A DNA stretch of 64,000 nucleotides from Flavobacterium noncentrifugens (GCF_900100375.1 NZ_FNEZ01000005.1:124001-188000), one strand, 5' to 3'; counted from the stretch's first letter, positions 23,519-33,353 are shown. Made by a program: numbers and translations. Notes: generated by a model not told the origin, from the sequence alone.

Positions 23519-26500
23519 ATGTACTTAATTTTCGATACCGAAACCACCGGATTGCCGAAGCGTTGGGACGCGCCAATTACCGATACTGCCAACTGGCCGC
23601 GCTGCATCCAGATCGCCTGGCAATTGCACGACGAAGACGGAACGCTCATCGACCATCAGGATTATCTTGTAAAACCCGAAGGTTTCAACATTCCGTATGA
23701 CGCCGAACGCATTCACGGGATTTCAACAGAACTTGCCGAAGCCGAAGGGATTTCTTTATCAGAAGTACTCGAAAAATTCAACATAGCCTTATCCAAATCC
23801 AAATTTATTGTCGGTCAGAATGTAGGTTTTGATGTGAATATCATGGGTTGCGAATTCCACCGTTTGGGCGTGAATTCGCCGATGGCAACGATGCCGGTTT
23901 TAGATACTTGTACAGAAATTACCGCTTCTTTATTGCAACTTCCCGGCGGGCGTGGCGGAAAATTCAAATTGCCTACGCTGACCGAATTGCATCAATATCT
24001 TTTCAACGTGCCATTCTCAGAAGCGCACAATGCCACTGCCGACGTGGAAGCTACGACCAGATGTTTCCTCGAACTCATCCGCCGACGCATTTTTACTAAA
24101 GAAGAACTCGACGTTCCAACAGATTATTTTGAAGATTTCCAGAATAAAAACCCACGCGAAATCCAGCTTATCGGTTTAAGGCACATCAACCTCAAAGCCG
24201 CTTCGGATGCGATTCGCGAGCAATTCAAGCAAACACAGCAAAGTCCGGCTTTCACCAAAGAATACCAGATTACGCAACAACAACTTGCCGACGTTGATTT
24301 TGTCCATTTGCACAACCACACGCAATTTTCAGTATTGCAATCCACGATCAGTGTGGCTTCGCTTGTCAAAGCGACGGTTGCCAATAAAATGCCCGCAGTT
24401 GCGATGACCGATCACGCGAATTTGATGGGCGCATTCCATTTTGTCCGCGATATTTTGAACCACAACAAATCGGCTGAAGCTAAAAATGCAGCGTTGATTG
24501 AAAGTGGTGAGTTGCCAACAGAAGTTCCGGTTAAACCGATCGTCGGCTGCGAATTTTTCGTCTGCGAAGACCATAAAGACAAGACCCGGAAAGACAACGG
24601 TTACCAGATTGTGCTATTGGCCAAAAACAAAAACGGCTACCACAATCTTGCAAAAATGTCATCGATCGCCTATACAGAAGGTTTTTATTATGTGCCGCGT
24701 ATCGACAAAAATGTTATCGAGCAATACAAAGAAGACATCATCGTCTTGTCGGGAAACCTTTACGGAGAAATTCCGAACAAGATTTTAAATATGGGTGAAA
24801 ACCAAGCCGAAGAAGCTTTAGTTTGGTGGAAACAACAATTCGGCGTAGATTTCTACATTGAGGTCATGCGTCACAATCAGGAAGACGAAAACCGCGTGAA
24901 TACGGTTTTGATCTCATTGGCACGCAAACACGACGTCAAACTCATCGCGACAAATAATACATTTTACATCAATAAAGACAACGCAAACGCACACGATATT
25001 TTACTTTGCGTTCGTGATGGTGAAAAGCAAGGAACGCCAATTGGTCGCGGCCGAGGCTATCGTTATGGCATGCCAAACCAGGAATATTATTTCAAGTCGG
25101 GTGACGAAATGAAAACACTGTTCCGCGACTTGCCAGATGCAATTGTAAACGTTTCTGAAATCGTCGATAAAATTGAGATTTTCAGTTTGGCGCGTGAAGT
25201 CTTGCTCCCAAAATTTGAAATTCCAACAGAATTTTTAGTTGAAGAAGACAATTCTGATGCCGGAAAACGTGGCGAAAACAAATTCCTGCACCATTTAACT
25301 TATGAAGGTGCAAAAAGGCGTTATCCCGAAATTGATGACCAAATCAGGGAAAGAATCGACTTCGAATTGTTAACGATCCAGAATTCCGGTTATCCCGGAT
25401 ATTTCCTAATTGTTCAGGATTTTATCGCCGAAGCCAGAAAAATGGGCGTTTCCGTCGGGCCTGGCCGTGGATCTGCTGCAGGTTCGGTAGTTGCCTATTG
25501 CCTCGGAATTACGAATATCGATCCGTTGAAATACAACCTGCTTTTTGAGCGTTTCCTGAATCCCGATCGTGTGTCGCTGCCCGATATCGATATCGATTTT
25601 GATGACGAAGGCCGAAGCAGCGTGATGGATTATGTCATTAAAAAATATGGTTCGAAACAAGTTGCGCAAATTATTACATACGGAACCATGGCAGCAAAAT
25701 CAGCCATCCGCGATACGGCGCGTGTTCTGGATTTGCCGCTTTTCGAAGCAGATAAAATTGCAAAACTGATTCCGTTCAACTTAAACCTGGCGAAGATTTT
25801 CTCCATGGACGATGCCAAATTAAGAGCAGCGCTGCGTCCTGAAGATTTCGACAAAGTCAAGGAATTGATTGCTTTAGCAAAACAAGCCGATCTTGGCGGA
25901 CAAACGTTGCAACAGGCGCAAATCCTCGAAGGTAATTTAAGAAATACCGGAATCCATGCGTGCGGTGTGATTATTACGCCAAGCGATATTACGAATTTCG
26001 TTCCGGTCGCCACCGCTAAAGATTCCGATTTGTATGTGACCCAATTTGACAACTCGGTCGTAGAAAGCGCCGGTTTGCTGAAAATGGATTTTCTGGGTTT
26101 GAAAACGCTGACTCTGATTAAAGATACCGTAAAACTCGTCAAATACAGAACCGGAAAAGACATCGATCCAGATGAATTTCCGATTGACGATGTAAAAACA
26201 TACGAGTTGTTCCAGCGCGGCGAAACGGTTGGGATTTTCCAATATGAGAGCGCCGGAATGCAGAAATACATGAAGGAATTGAAACCGACGGTTTTTGGCG
26301 ATCTGATTGCAATGAACGCATTGTATCGTCCGGGCCCAATTGCTTATATCCCGAGTTTTATCAAGCGGAAAAATGGCGAGGAAGAAATCACGTATGACAT
26401 TGATGCGTGTGAAGAATTGCTCAAAGAAACCTACGGAATTACCGTTTACCAGGAACAGGTAATGCTTCTATCCCAAAAACTCGCCGATTTCTCTAAAGGT

Positions 26501-28051
26501 GATGCTGACGTTCTGCGTAAAGCGATGGGAAAAAAACAGCGTGAAGTACTCGATAAAATGAAACCTAAATTCGTAAACCAGGCTGTTGCGAAAGGGCACG
26601 ACGCCGTAAAACTCGAGAAAATCTGGAAAGACTGGGAAGCATTTGCCGAATATGCGTTCAACAAATCGCACTCAACCTGTTATGCGTGGATTGCTTACCA
26701 AACGGCTTATCTGAAAGCAAATTATCCCGCAGAATATATGGCAGCGGTGCTTTCAAACAACATGAGCGATATCAAGCAGGTGTCGTTTTTCATGGAAGAA
26801 TGCAAGCGCATGGGCTTGGAAGTACTCGGCCCGGACGTGAATGAATCATTTTATAAATTTACGGTTAATGAAAATTATGCCGTAAGATTTGGAATCGGGG
26901 CGGTGAAAGGCGTGGGAATGGGCGCCGTAAAAACGATAGTTGAAAATAGAAAAGACACCAAATACAAATCAATTTTCGATCTGGCAAAACGTGTTGATCT
27001 TCGTGCTGCAAATAAAAAAGCATTTGAAAACTTAGCGCTCGCGGGCGGATTTGATTCCTTTTTAGGAACCACGCGTGCACAATATTTTCACGATGAAGGT
27101 GACGGGATCACGTTTCTTGAAAAAGCCGTCCGTTATGGTGCAAAATTTCAGGAAAACGAAAATTCGGCGCAAGTCAGTTTGTTTGGCGAAGCGAGTGAAG
27201 TGCAAATTGCCGAGCCGGTCGTTCCGCCGTGCGAAGACTGGAGCACGATGGAAAAACTCGCAAAAGAAAAAGAAGTCGTTGGGATTTATATTTCCGGGCA
27301 TCCGCTTGACGATTATAAATTTGAAATGCAGTATTTCTGTACGCATAAATTGGAAGCGCTCAAAAGTTTGGAGCTGCATGTCAATAAAAACCTGTCTTTT
27401 GGCGGAATCATTACAAATGTGCAGCATCGGACTGCAAAAAACGGAAAAGGCTGGGCTTCGTTTATGCTTGAAGGTTATGATGAAAGTTATGAATTTCGGA
27501 TTTTTGGCGAAGAATATTTAAAATTCAGGCACTTTTTGATCCAGAATAATTTTACGTTCATGCGTGTTCTGGTCAAAGAAGGCTGGGCCGATAAGGAAAC
27601 CGGCAAGAAAGGCGAACCGCGACTGCAGTTTACACTGGTGCAATATTTACAGGATGTGTTGCCCGCATTTGCCAAAAAACTCATCATTCATTTTAATATT
27701 AAAGAACTGCAAACCGAGACAATCACGCGCCTTAGCGAATTGTTCCAGTTGAACAAAGGCGACCACCAGGTGCAGTTTGAAGTTTTGGAAATTGAAAAGA
27801 TCAAGCGAATGGTCGAAATGGACGCCGTGCTTTCGAATGCAGCAACGGTGGTTTCTGATGATTCTGATGTGGAAGCAGATCCGAGTCTGGAAATGCCAGA
27901 GCAAACCGAAAATGTACAGGTGGCGACTGAAATCGAAGAAACCAAAATCATTACACGATTGTCGATGCCAAGCCGAAAATTAAAGATCAAAATTTCGAAT
28001 GAATTGCTATCGGAACTGGAAAAAATGCAGATCAATTTTAAATTGAATTAA
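23519..28051 (+). CDS. dnaE: DNA polymerase III alpha subunit with fused proofreading exonuclease
   Basis: This is a 1510-aa replicative polymerase. The N-terminal part (about residues 1-185) is a DnaQ-type 3'-5' exonuclease with all motifs: FDTETTG, GQNVGFDVN and HNATADVEAT. A PHP domain follows (VHLHNHTQFSVLQ), then the polymerase core with PGRGSAAGSVVAYCLGIT and the catalytic PDIDIDF. The tail holds helix-hairpin-helix and OB folds (LSFGGIITNVQHRT). The exonuclease fusion lets one chain copy and proofread, a layout known from Bacteroidota DnaE. I start it at ATG 23519 because MYLIFDTETTG is the natural exonuclease start and a promoter lies just before it. Confidence 0.97.
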   Translation: MYLIFDTETTGLPKRWDAPITDTANWPRCIQIAWQLHDEDGTLIDHQDYLVKPEGFNIPYDAERIHGISTELAEAEGISLSEVLEKFNIALSKSKFIVGQNVGFDVNIMGCEFHRLGVNSPMATMPVLDTCTEITASLLQLPGGRGGKFKLPTLTELHQYLFNVPFSEAHNATADVEATTRCFLELIRRRIFTKEELDVPTDYFEDFQNKNPREIQLIGLRHINLKAASDAIREQFKQTQQSPAFTKEYQITQQQLADVDFVHLHNHTQFSVLQSTISVASLVKATVANKMPAVAMTDHANLMGAFHFVRDILNHNKSAEAKNAALIESGELPTEVPVKPIVGCEFFVCEDHKDKTRKDNGYQIVLLAKNKNGYHNLAKMSSIAYTEGFYYVPRIDKNVIEQYKEDIIVLSGNLYGEIPNKILNMGENQAEEALVWWKQQFGVDFYIEVMRHNQEDENRVNTVLISLARKHDVKLIATNNTFYINKDNANAHDILLCVRDGEKQGTPIGRGRGYRYGMPNQEYYFKSGDEMKTLFRDLPDAIVNVSEIVDKIEIFSLAREVLLPKFEIPTEFLVEEDNSDAGKRGENKFLHHLTYEGAKRRYPEIDDQIRERIDFELLTIQNSGYPGYFLIVQDFIAEARKMGVSVGPGRGSAAGSVVAYCLGITNIDPLKYNLLFERFLNPDRVSLPDIDIDFDDEGRSSVMDYVIKKYGSKQVAQIITYGTMAAKSAIRDTARVLDLPLFEADKIAKLIPFNLNLAKIFSMDDAKLRAALRPEDFDKVKELIALAKQADLGGQTLQQAQILEGNLRNTGIHACGVIITPSDITNFVPVATAKDSDLYVTQFDNSVVESAGLLKMDFLGLKTLTLIKDTVKLVKYRTGKDIDPDEFPIDDVKTYELFQRGETVGIFQYESAGMQKYMKELKPTVFGDLIAMNALYRPGPIAYIPSFIKRKNGEEEITYDIDACEELLKETYGITVYQEQVMLLSQKLADFSKGDADVLRKAMGKKQREVLDKMKPKFVNQAVAKGHDAVKLEKIWKDWEAFAEYAFNKSHSTCYAWIAYQTAYLKANYPAEYMAAVLSNNMSDIKQVSFFMEECKRMGLEVLGPDVNESFYKFTVNENYAVRFGIGAVKGVGMGAVKTIVENRKDTKYKSIFDLAKRVDLRAANKKAFENLALAGGFDSFLGTTRAQYFHDEGDGITFLEKAVRYGAKFQENENSAQVSLFGEASEVQIAEPVVPPCEDWSTMEKLAKEKEVVGIYISGHPLDDYKFEMQYFCTHKLEALKSLELHVNKNLSFGGIITNVQHRTAKNGKGWASFMLEGYDESYEFRIFGEEYLKFRHFLIQNNFTFMRVLVKEGWADKETGKKGEPRLQFTLVQYLQDVLPAFAKKLIIHFNIKELQTETITRLSELFQLNKGDHQVQFEVLEIEKIKRMVEMDAVLSNAATVVSDDSDVEADPSLEMPEQTENVQVATEIEETKIITRLSMPSRKLKIKISNELLSELEKMQINFKLN

Positions 28052-28056
28052 ACAGC

Positions 28057-28857
28057 ATGAAATTGAAACTGTCATTGTTGATTTTTTTTTCTGGACTGAT
28101 TTTGAGTGCACAAACATTCAAAGACAGCGTTTTTGAAAAAGCCATAGCGATCGATAAAGAAAATACCGCGCATTTTGGAAAAGATTTTCTGGTTGATGTT
28201 GTAGTTCCGGAAAATATTGTAAAAATCAGTTTCCTGAATAACAATCCGGAACTTCCAAATGCGGTACTTTGCAATTCAAGGGATTTTTTTTCTCATATAA
28301 AAGAGTTTTTTGTCATTTCACGCGATTGGGATTATTATAGAAAAATCTCCGAATCCAATAATAAAGAACCTGAAAGGCATTTAAGGCCAATAATAAGATT
28401 CAAATATTTTCATGTGAAGCGCAATGCCGATAATGTTGCGAAAATTGACAGTTTTGCAATCGATTACAAGCAGCCAGAATTGAAACTTATCAAGCCTGAA
28501 TATTATTATTCAAAACAAATTAAAGTATTTCATACCGAAAATTACGGCTCGATTTGCTGTCCACGCGATTTGCTTTGGGACAACAATCCCGGAATTGCAG
28601 AATTTGTTGTGGCTTTTGAAAAAGAAAAAAATGCCAACGCCAAACCTTATTATAGTAAAGGCTTTGGCAAAGAAGGTGAAATCGCTTTTTATTTTCCACT
28701 TGAGCATCTAACCTTAAAACAGAAGCTGGAATTTATTGTGGAAAGACTTGCTTCAACTGTGATTAACCAAGAACGGAAAGATTATATTGCTACAGATCCA
28801 CGTGTTTTTACGCCTAATTTGAAAGACAGGAAGAATTTCGAACGTACAATAGATTAA
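28057..28857 (+). CDS. Hypothetical exported protein downstream of dnaE
   Basis: This 266-aa protein has a signal peptide (MKLKLSLLIFFSGLILSAQ) and no lipobox. It is mixed alpha/beta, with Lys- and Tyr-rich stretches (SRDWDYYRKISESNN, IRFKYFHVKR) and a pair of cysteines in YGSICCPRD. It starts only 6 bp after dnaE, so it may ride on dnaE transcription. I recognise no family. It probably works in the periplasm. Confidence 0.75.
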   Translation: MKLKLSLLIFFSGLILSAQTFKDSVFEKAIAIDKENTAHFGKDFLVDVVVPENIVKISFLNNNPELPNAVLCNSRDFFSHIKEFFVISRDWDYYRKISESNNKEPERHLRPIIRFKYFHVKRNADNVAKIDSFAIDYKQPELKLIKPEYYYSKQIKVFHTENYGSICCPRDLLWDNNPGIAEFVVAFEKEKNANAKPYYSKGFGKEGEIAFYFPLEHLTLKQKLEFIVERLASTVINQERKDYIATDPRVFTPNLKDRKNFERTID

Positions 28858-28903
28858 GGATTTAAGATTGGCATCAATCGATTCGGAATACCATAGCCCT
28901 GAT

Positions 28904-28950
28904 GATTTGAAATTAAAAGGAGGGCAGCCAGTGGCTGTCAGGTATTTTAT
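28904..28950 (-). repeat. R1-associated module, copy 2
   Basis: On the minus strand it matches the module at 83-130: ACCTGACAGCCACTGGCT, then CCCTCCTTTTAATTTCAAATC in two blocks. It is bounded by AGCCCTGAT on both sides (28895-28903 and 28954-28962). Confidence 0.6.
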
Positions 28951-28953
28951 TCT

Positions 28954-29029
28954 AGCCCTGATGGGAAGCGGCATCCTTTTGTGTAGCGCAGCGGAACAAA
29001 AGATATAGCGGACAGCAGGAAACAGCTTC
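28954..29029 (-). repeat. R1 dispersed repeat, copy d
   Basis: Minus-strand R1 with GCTGTCCGCTATATCTTTTG, GCGCTACAC, AAAAGGATGCCGCTTCCC and ATCAGGGCT blocks. It lies between the dnaE-linked gene and trxA. Confidence 0.7.
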
Positions 29030-29098
29030 AAATCATTTAAAAAAATACATTCATAGCCAAAACCAATTTTCTTAACTTAAATTTTAACTTTTTATCCG

Positions 29099-29106
29099 TA
29101 AATTTG
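29099..29106 (+). promoter_or_regulatory. -7 box of trxA
   Basis: TAAATTTG fits TAnnTTTG, 26 bp before the start codon. Confidence 0.6.
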
Positions 29107-29132
29107 TGTCTTAAAACTTAAAGAACATAATT

Positions 29133-29450
29133 ATGGCACAAGCAATAACCGATGCGACTTTTGAGGAACTCGTATTGAAATCAGATAAACCCGTGATGGT
29201 GGATTTTTGGGCTGCATGGTGCGGACCTTGCCGTATGGTGGGGCCGATCATTGACCAGATCAGCGAAGAATATGCCGGAAAAGCGGTCATCGGGAAAGTC
29301 GATGTAGACGCAAACCAGGAATTCGCAGCAAAATATGGCGTGAGAAATATTCCGACCGTATTGGTGTTTAAAAATGGTGAAGTAGTCGGAAGACAGGTTG
29401 GCGTGGCTCCAAAACAGACTTACGCTGATTCATTGGACGCATTATTGTAA
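29133..29450 (+). CDS. trxA: Thioredoxin
   Basis: This 105-aa protein is a canonical thioredoxin with WAAWCGPCRM (active-site Cys pair at 30 and 33), the cis-Pro in RNIPTVLVF and KVDVDANQEFAAKYGV. It reduces cytoplasmic disulfides with thioredoxin reductase. It has its own promoter and is followed by a hairpin with a T-run. Confidence 0.97.
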   Translation: MAQAITDATFEELVLKSDKPVMVDFWAAWCGPCRMVGPIIDQISEEYAGKAVIGKVDVDANQEFAAKYGVRNIPTVLVFKNGEVVGRQVGVAPKQTYADSLDALL

Positions 29451-29470
29451 TCATTCGATTGCATCAAAAT

Positions 29471-29504
29471 AAAGGAAGGTTTGACGAAAGTCAGGCCTTT
29501 TTTT
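29471..29504 (+). terminator. Terminator after trxA
   Basis: AAAGG and TTTGAC pair with GTCA and CCTTT around a GAAA loop with internal mismatches, followed by a T-run. Confidence 0.6.
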
Positions 29505-31482
29505 ATGGAATTAAAATGGTGAAAATGGTGCCGTTTCCGGGATTGGTGTCAACTGTGATCTTCGAATTGATCGCTTTTGCAAGGTCGCGGATGAGGTGCA
29601 ATCCGAGGCCGGTTTTGATGCCGACAACTTCTTTTTCGTCGTAAAGCGCCCGGAATTGCTGCTGTGTACCGCCCGGACCATTGTCTGAAACCAAAATAAA
29701 ATTCTGGTTGTCTTGTCTGAAAGCTTTTAATATAATTGTAGCGTTTGGTGTTTTTTCAAGCGCTTTGATCGCATTTCCGGTAAGGTTACGCAAAATGGTT
29801 TTAAGGTAATTCTCATCGGTATGCACGCTTAAATTTTCAGGATTTTCAAAATATATTTTGATGTTTTCTATAGAAGCAAAATGCCTGTCCAAATCTTCAA
29901 AAATGCTTGAAACGGCAGTGTTTTTAAATTGCGGCGTGAAATTTTCCATTTGGCCTTTGCTCCACAATAGTAGATCTTCCATCGATTCAAGCAGGTTTTC
30001 GGCCGAGGAAATTGTTTTGTTTTCCATGCGGATGCGGCTTTCTTTGGTCAGCAGTTCGGGACTGTCTTTTTGCAAATGCAGAAACTGGATCAGGCTTGAA
30101 ACCGGACTTCGCAAATCGTGGTTTAAAATGCTGAAAAAACGCGCTTTGACTTTATTTGCTTGGTCAAGTTCAGAATTTAAAAGTTGTAGTTTTTCGTTTG
30201 ATTTCTTGCGGTTTTTACTTTGGTAAAACAATAAAATTCCGATGATCGCAAACAGCAAAATCCCGAAAATGTAAAACCATTTCTGTTTTTCCTTCGATTC
30301 TAAAGTGACTTTATTGAGCTGGATTTTTTTGTCGCGGAGTTCAATCGCACGTTTGTCTTCGAGGTTTTTGATCGTTTCCTTGCTGTCTTCATTGAAAACC
30401 GAATCCTTATAAGAAACCGCAGTCTGAAACAATTCAAACGCCTGTTTGTGATTGTTTAATAAGGCTTCGACATTCGCTAAAGATTGGTAATCAGTTGAAA
30501 TCTCCTTAAGGTTGTGAAGTTTTATGTCTAGCGGCAAGGCCTTGTAAAACTGGCCTTTGGCTTTTTCGAGATAGTCAATACGTACTTTTTCATTCTTAGT
30601 TTGCTTTGACTTTTCATAGTAAATTTCGCCAATCAAAGCTTCGGCATGCGCCATGTTTCTGTCGTCATTGATTTCGGTGCTGAGTTTTAGCGATTGAAGC
30701 GTGTATGCCAAAGTTTCATCGTACTTTTTCTGCTTAAAATAAACGCCTCCAAGCGCACCAACGTTGATCGATTTGTTTCCGATGTCGCCAAGTTCGTCAT
30801 TAATGACAATTGCTTTTTTATAATATTCGATGGCTTTGTCATATTCTTTCAGCGCAGAATATCCATTCGCGAGATTTCCCAGATTGTTTGATAAGTAGGC
30901 TTTATTGCCCATTTCCTCGTTAATTTTCCTGGCTTTATCGTAATGTTCGATCGCTTTTCTATAATTCTGAAGGTCATAATAAATAATCCCGATATTCGAT
31001 AAAACTGCAGCGACCCCTTTTTTATCGCCCACTTCCTCACTCATTTTGAGGGCGCGCATATCAAAATCCATGGCGTTTTTATAATCGCTTTGATACGTAT
31101 AAATGAGTCCGGTGCTTCTTAAAACTTTGCTGAGGATTTTTTTGTTGGATGTTGATTTGAGCGCTTTTCCATAATAAAGCAATGATTTTTCAAAATCGGA
31201 ATCTACAGAATAATTGATGCCGAGGCTGCGGTAAGATTCTGCAATTCCGTCATTCCAGCGGATTTTTTTGGATAATGTTAATGCGTCATTCGCATATTTC
31301 TGCCCTGATTTGGGATCGATATATTGGTAATTGTACGAAAGGTCATTTAAGGTTTTGACCTTCGTAGAATCGTTCTTCATTTTCGGCAAAACCGTCAACA
31401 ACGAATCAATAAGTTCCTGTCCTTCTTTTTGTCCGAAGGAAAACAACGGAATCCACAAAAGGAACAAGTACCATTTCTTCAT
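29503..31482 (-). CDS. TPR-containing sensor histidine kinase
   Basis: This 659-aa kinase has a signal peptide (about 1-17) and a periplasmic array of about seven tetratricopeptide repeats (about 60-370, with repeated YDKAIEYYKKA-type helices). One TM follows (402-420), then a coiled linker, HisKA with SILNHDLRSPV (His455) and an ATPase domain (DNGPGG, TGLGLHLIRDLA). The TPR sensor suggests a protein or peptide partner. It overlaps the stop of its LytTR regulator by four bases (31479-31482). Such TPR-kinase/LytTR pairs are frequent in Bacteroidota. Its targets are unknown. Confidence 0.94.
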   Translation of the reverse strand: MKKWYLFLLWIPLFSFGQKEGQELIDSLLTVLPKMKNDSTKVKTLNDLSYNYQYIDPKSGQKYANDALTLSKKIRWNDGIAESYRSLGINYSVDSDFEKSLLYYGKALKSTSNKKILSKVLRSTGLIYTYQSDYKNAMDFDMRALKMSEEVGDKKGVAAVLSNIGIIYYDLQNYRKAIEHYDKARKINEEMGNKAYLSNNLGNLANGYSALKEYDKAIEYYKKAIVINDELGDIGNKSINVGALGGVYFKQKKYDETLAYTLQSLKLSTEINDDRNMAHAEALIGEIYYEKSKQTKNEKVRIDYLEKAKGQFYKALPLDIKLHNLKEISTDYQSLANVEALLNNHKQAFELFQTAVSYKDSVFNEDSKETIKNLEDKRAIELRDKKIQLNKVTLESKEKQKWFYIFGILLFAIIGILLFYQSKNRKKSNEKLQLLNSELDQANKVKARFFSILNHDLRSPVSSLIQFLHLQKDSPELLTKESRIRMENKTISSAENLLESMEDLLLWSKGQMENFTPQFKNTAVSSIFEDLDRHFASIENIKIYFENPENLSVHTDENYLKTILRNLTGNAIKALEKTPNATIILKAFRQDNQNFILVSDNGPGGTQQQFRALYDEKEVVGIKTGLGLHLIRDLAKAINSKITVDTNPGNGTIFTILIP

Positions 31483-32183
31483 AAAAGAGTGTTCAGGTTT
31501 TCTTTATAACTGCGCCCGATCGGGATTAAAATGTCGTTGTTGAGCAGTACTTCATTCGTCAGGATTTTTTTGATATACTGCTTCTGAACAGCATAACTTC
31601 GGTGAATCCGGATGAATGAGTTGAAGTTTTCTTCTTTTAATAACGTCCCGATATTAGATAATACACAATGCCTTTTGGCAGATGTTACGATTTTCGTATA
31701 ATCTTTCAAAGCTTCGAGATACAAAATATCGTGCAGCTTCACTTTCGTTTGTTCATGGCCTTCTTTGATGTAGATCACGTCGCCGCCGATGCTCGATTCA
31801 AAAAGCTGGGCTTTGAGTTTCAGTTCCATGTAATCATTAATGCGCGCCATCGTTTGGGTGAAGCGGTTCAGTTTTACAGGCTTTACGATAAAATCGAGCG
31901 TGTCGAGCTGGAAGCTTTCTACCGCATGTTCGGGATGTGCCGTAATAAAAACACAAACAGGAACATGGGCTGCCATTTTCCTGAATTCCAGGCCATTTAG
32001 GGAAGGCATGTCGATGTCAAGAAATAAAATGTCAATAGATTCTTTTCCAAGCAATGGACCCGCATCTTCTGCATCAGCAAACACGCCCAAAATATGCAGT
32101 TCCTGGAACTTCTTTGCAAAAGAAACGACAGTAAGCCTGTCAATCTCGTCGTCGTCGATGATGATGCAATTGTATTTTTTCAT
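31479..32183 (-). CDS. LytTR-family response regulator, partner of the TPR kinase
   Basis: This 234-aa protein has a receiver domain (DDDEIDRLTVV; phospho-Asp in LFLDIDMPSLNG; Lys in IVKPVKLNRF) and a LytTR domain (VIYIKEGHEQTKVKLHDILYLEALKDYTKIV, FIRIHRSYAVQKQYI). It is the first gene of the operon with the TPR kinase. A textbook promoter lies upstream. I did not find the WTTNACCTCA repeats of the other LytTR system near it, so its target sequence probably differs. Confidence 0.94.
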   Translation of the reverse strand: MKKYNCIIIDDDEIDRLTVVSFAKKFQELHILGVFADAEDAGPLLGKESIDILFLDIDMPSLNGLEFRKMAAHVPVCVFITAHPEHAVESFQLDTLDFIVKPVKLNRFTQTMARINDYMELKLKAQLFESSIGGDVIYIKEGHEQTKVKLHDILYLEALKDYTKIVTSAKRHCVLSNIGTLLKEENFNSFIRIHRSYAVQKQYIKKILTNEVLLNNDILIPIGRSYKENLNTLL

Positions 32184-32200
32184 GTTGGCAAGCGCTTACC

Positions 32201-32230
32201 CAAATATATAACAAATTTAACATTTACAAA
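32201..32230 (-). promoter_or_regulatory. Promoter of the LytTR/TPR-kinase operon
   Basis: On the minus strand TTTG (32227-32230), an 18-bp gap and TATATTTG (32201-32208) match the Bacteroidota -33/-7 promoter. Confidence 0.7.
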
Positions 32231-32277
32231 CGCCTGTCTATTTTAAAATGCTGTTCGGCTATTAGCGGTTTTTTAAT

Positions 32278-32641
32278 GCATTGGCCATTTCCTGTAGCAT
32301 TGGAGACAACAACACCGTAGCCTGCATCGCAAGACAGTACTTTGAATATAAAAACGGGGAGTTTATTACCAGAACGACAACTTTTGGCGGAACAGCTGCT
32401 GCTGAAGGAAATGCCTTGGCGAAAATGGAAACTACAGATGCTTTTTTTTGGATATGGTGCCAACAAGCAACAAACCCAAATGCTTGCAGATGATTTTACG
32501 ACGTCGCAGGGACTATGAAACTCGTTGTTGAAGGAAATACACAGTCAATTTTACCAACTCCCAATGGATTTTGATTCTTACGGAAGTTCCGCTTACAGCG
32601 CAAACGGACTGCTTTCAGGCTCGCAGCTGTTCTACAATTAA
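32278..32641 (+). pseudogene. Degraded small gene with in-frame TGA and frameshift
   Basis: A coding-like stretch reads NALAISCSIGDNNTVACIAR onward to NPNACR, meets TGA (32491-32493), and continues in the same frame with FYDVAGTMKLVVEGNTQSIL. At a T-run near 32568 the frame slips by one base. Dropping one T lets it read on as FDSYGSSAYSANGLLSGSQ to a TAA at 32639-32641. The start is also lost. It was probably a small secreted protein. Sequencing error at the T-run is possible, but two lesions plus the missing start favour decay. Confidence 0.5.
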
Positions 32642-32796
32642 AACAAGTACAGATTATTCCTGCATGGGCTGGTGTTTTCGGGCCTTTTTCATTTAACACA
32701 AGTTGTCTGTCTATTTAAAGCCCCGCTCGTAGATCGCTGCTTTTTTAAGAAGTATTTCCGATGAAACTTTGTCCTGTTAAACTTAAAAACCCAATT

Positions 32797-33351
32797 ATGA
32801 AAAAGCTATTTTTTTTAATCCTGGTTGCCATTTTCATGACAAGCTGTAAAGAAGATGCCGTTGAAAATCAGGTTGATGAGATTGCGGCTCAGACTTCTGC
32901 AACAGCCCAAAGCGGACGCGGAAAGATACAACTCAGCTGCGGCAAGCAATCGCTGAGCATCGAAGGCGAATGCGGCGGCATCACAACTATGGGCGAACTC
33001 ATCATTGCCGTAAAAGATAAAATTGTGCCTTCGCGCGTTTTTATGATCAGCTTCAATACCGATCAGTTTCCCGAAGACGGCAAAACTTACACGATCAAAA
33101 AAAGCGATTACACGACCGAAGGCAAAAAACCTGCAACAGACATTTATGTCGGGTTTTCTGAAGTTTCCCCAAACAATCAAATGGACTGGAGTTCAGACAA
33201 AGCTTCGTGAAAAATGACCTTTGAAACCAACGGCAACGAAATCAAATGCAGGTTCAAAAACATCAAATTACAACCAAGCGAAGTCTACAACAAAGGCGAA
33301 CTCAATCAGCCCGGAACCGTTTCTGGCGAATTTAACTTATACAAAAACTAA
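32797..33351 (+). pseudogene. Lipoprotein gene interrupted by one in-frame TGA
   Basis: The ATG at 32797 starts a lipoprotein (MKKLFFLILVAIFMTSC, acylated Cys17). The frame runs to TGA at 33208-33210 and then continues without a shift for 47 more codons (KMTFETNGNEIKCRFKNI to FNLYKN) to TAA 33349-33351. The break reads SDKAS-TGA-KMTF; a GGA codon there would give SGKMTF. A single G-to-T change therefore explains it. The intact product would be 184 aa. It is a lipoprotein of DUF6252-like style, function unknown. The truncated 137-aa form might still be made. Confidence 0.65.
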
Positions 33352-33353
33352 TC

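Noticed and set aside
29503..32183. Second LytTR system also controlling the 12-17 kb cluster
   Set aside because: The repeats lie around the first system and none was found near the second operon's promoter.
32224..32466. Minus-strand ORF over the degraded gene
   Set aside because: The plus strand shows protein-like sequence across the lesions; the minus frame shows none.
32491..33210. TGA recoding (for example as selenocysteine) in the two damaged genes
   Set aside because: No SECIS-like element was seen, the expected residues are ordinary, and one gene also has a frame slip. Normal decay explains it.
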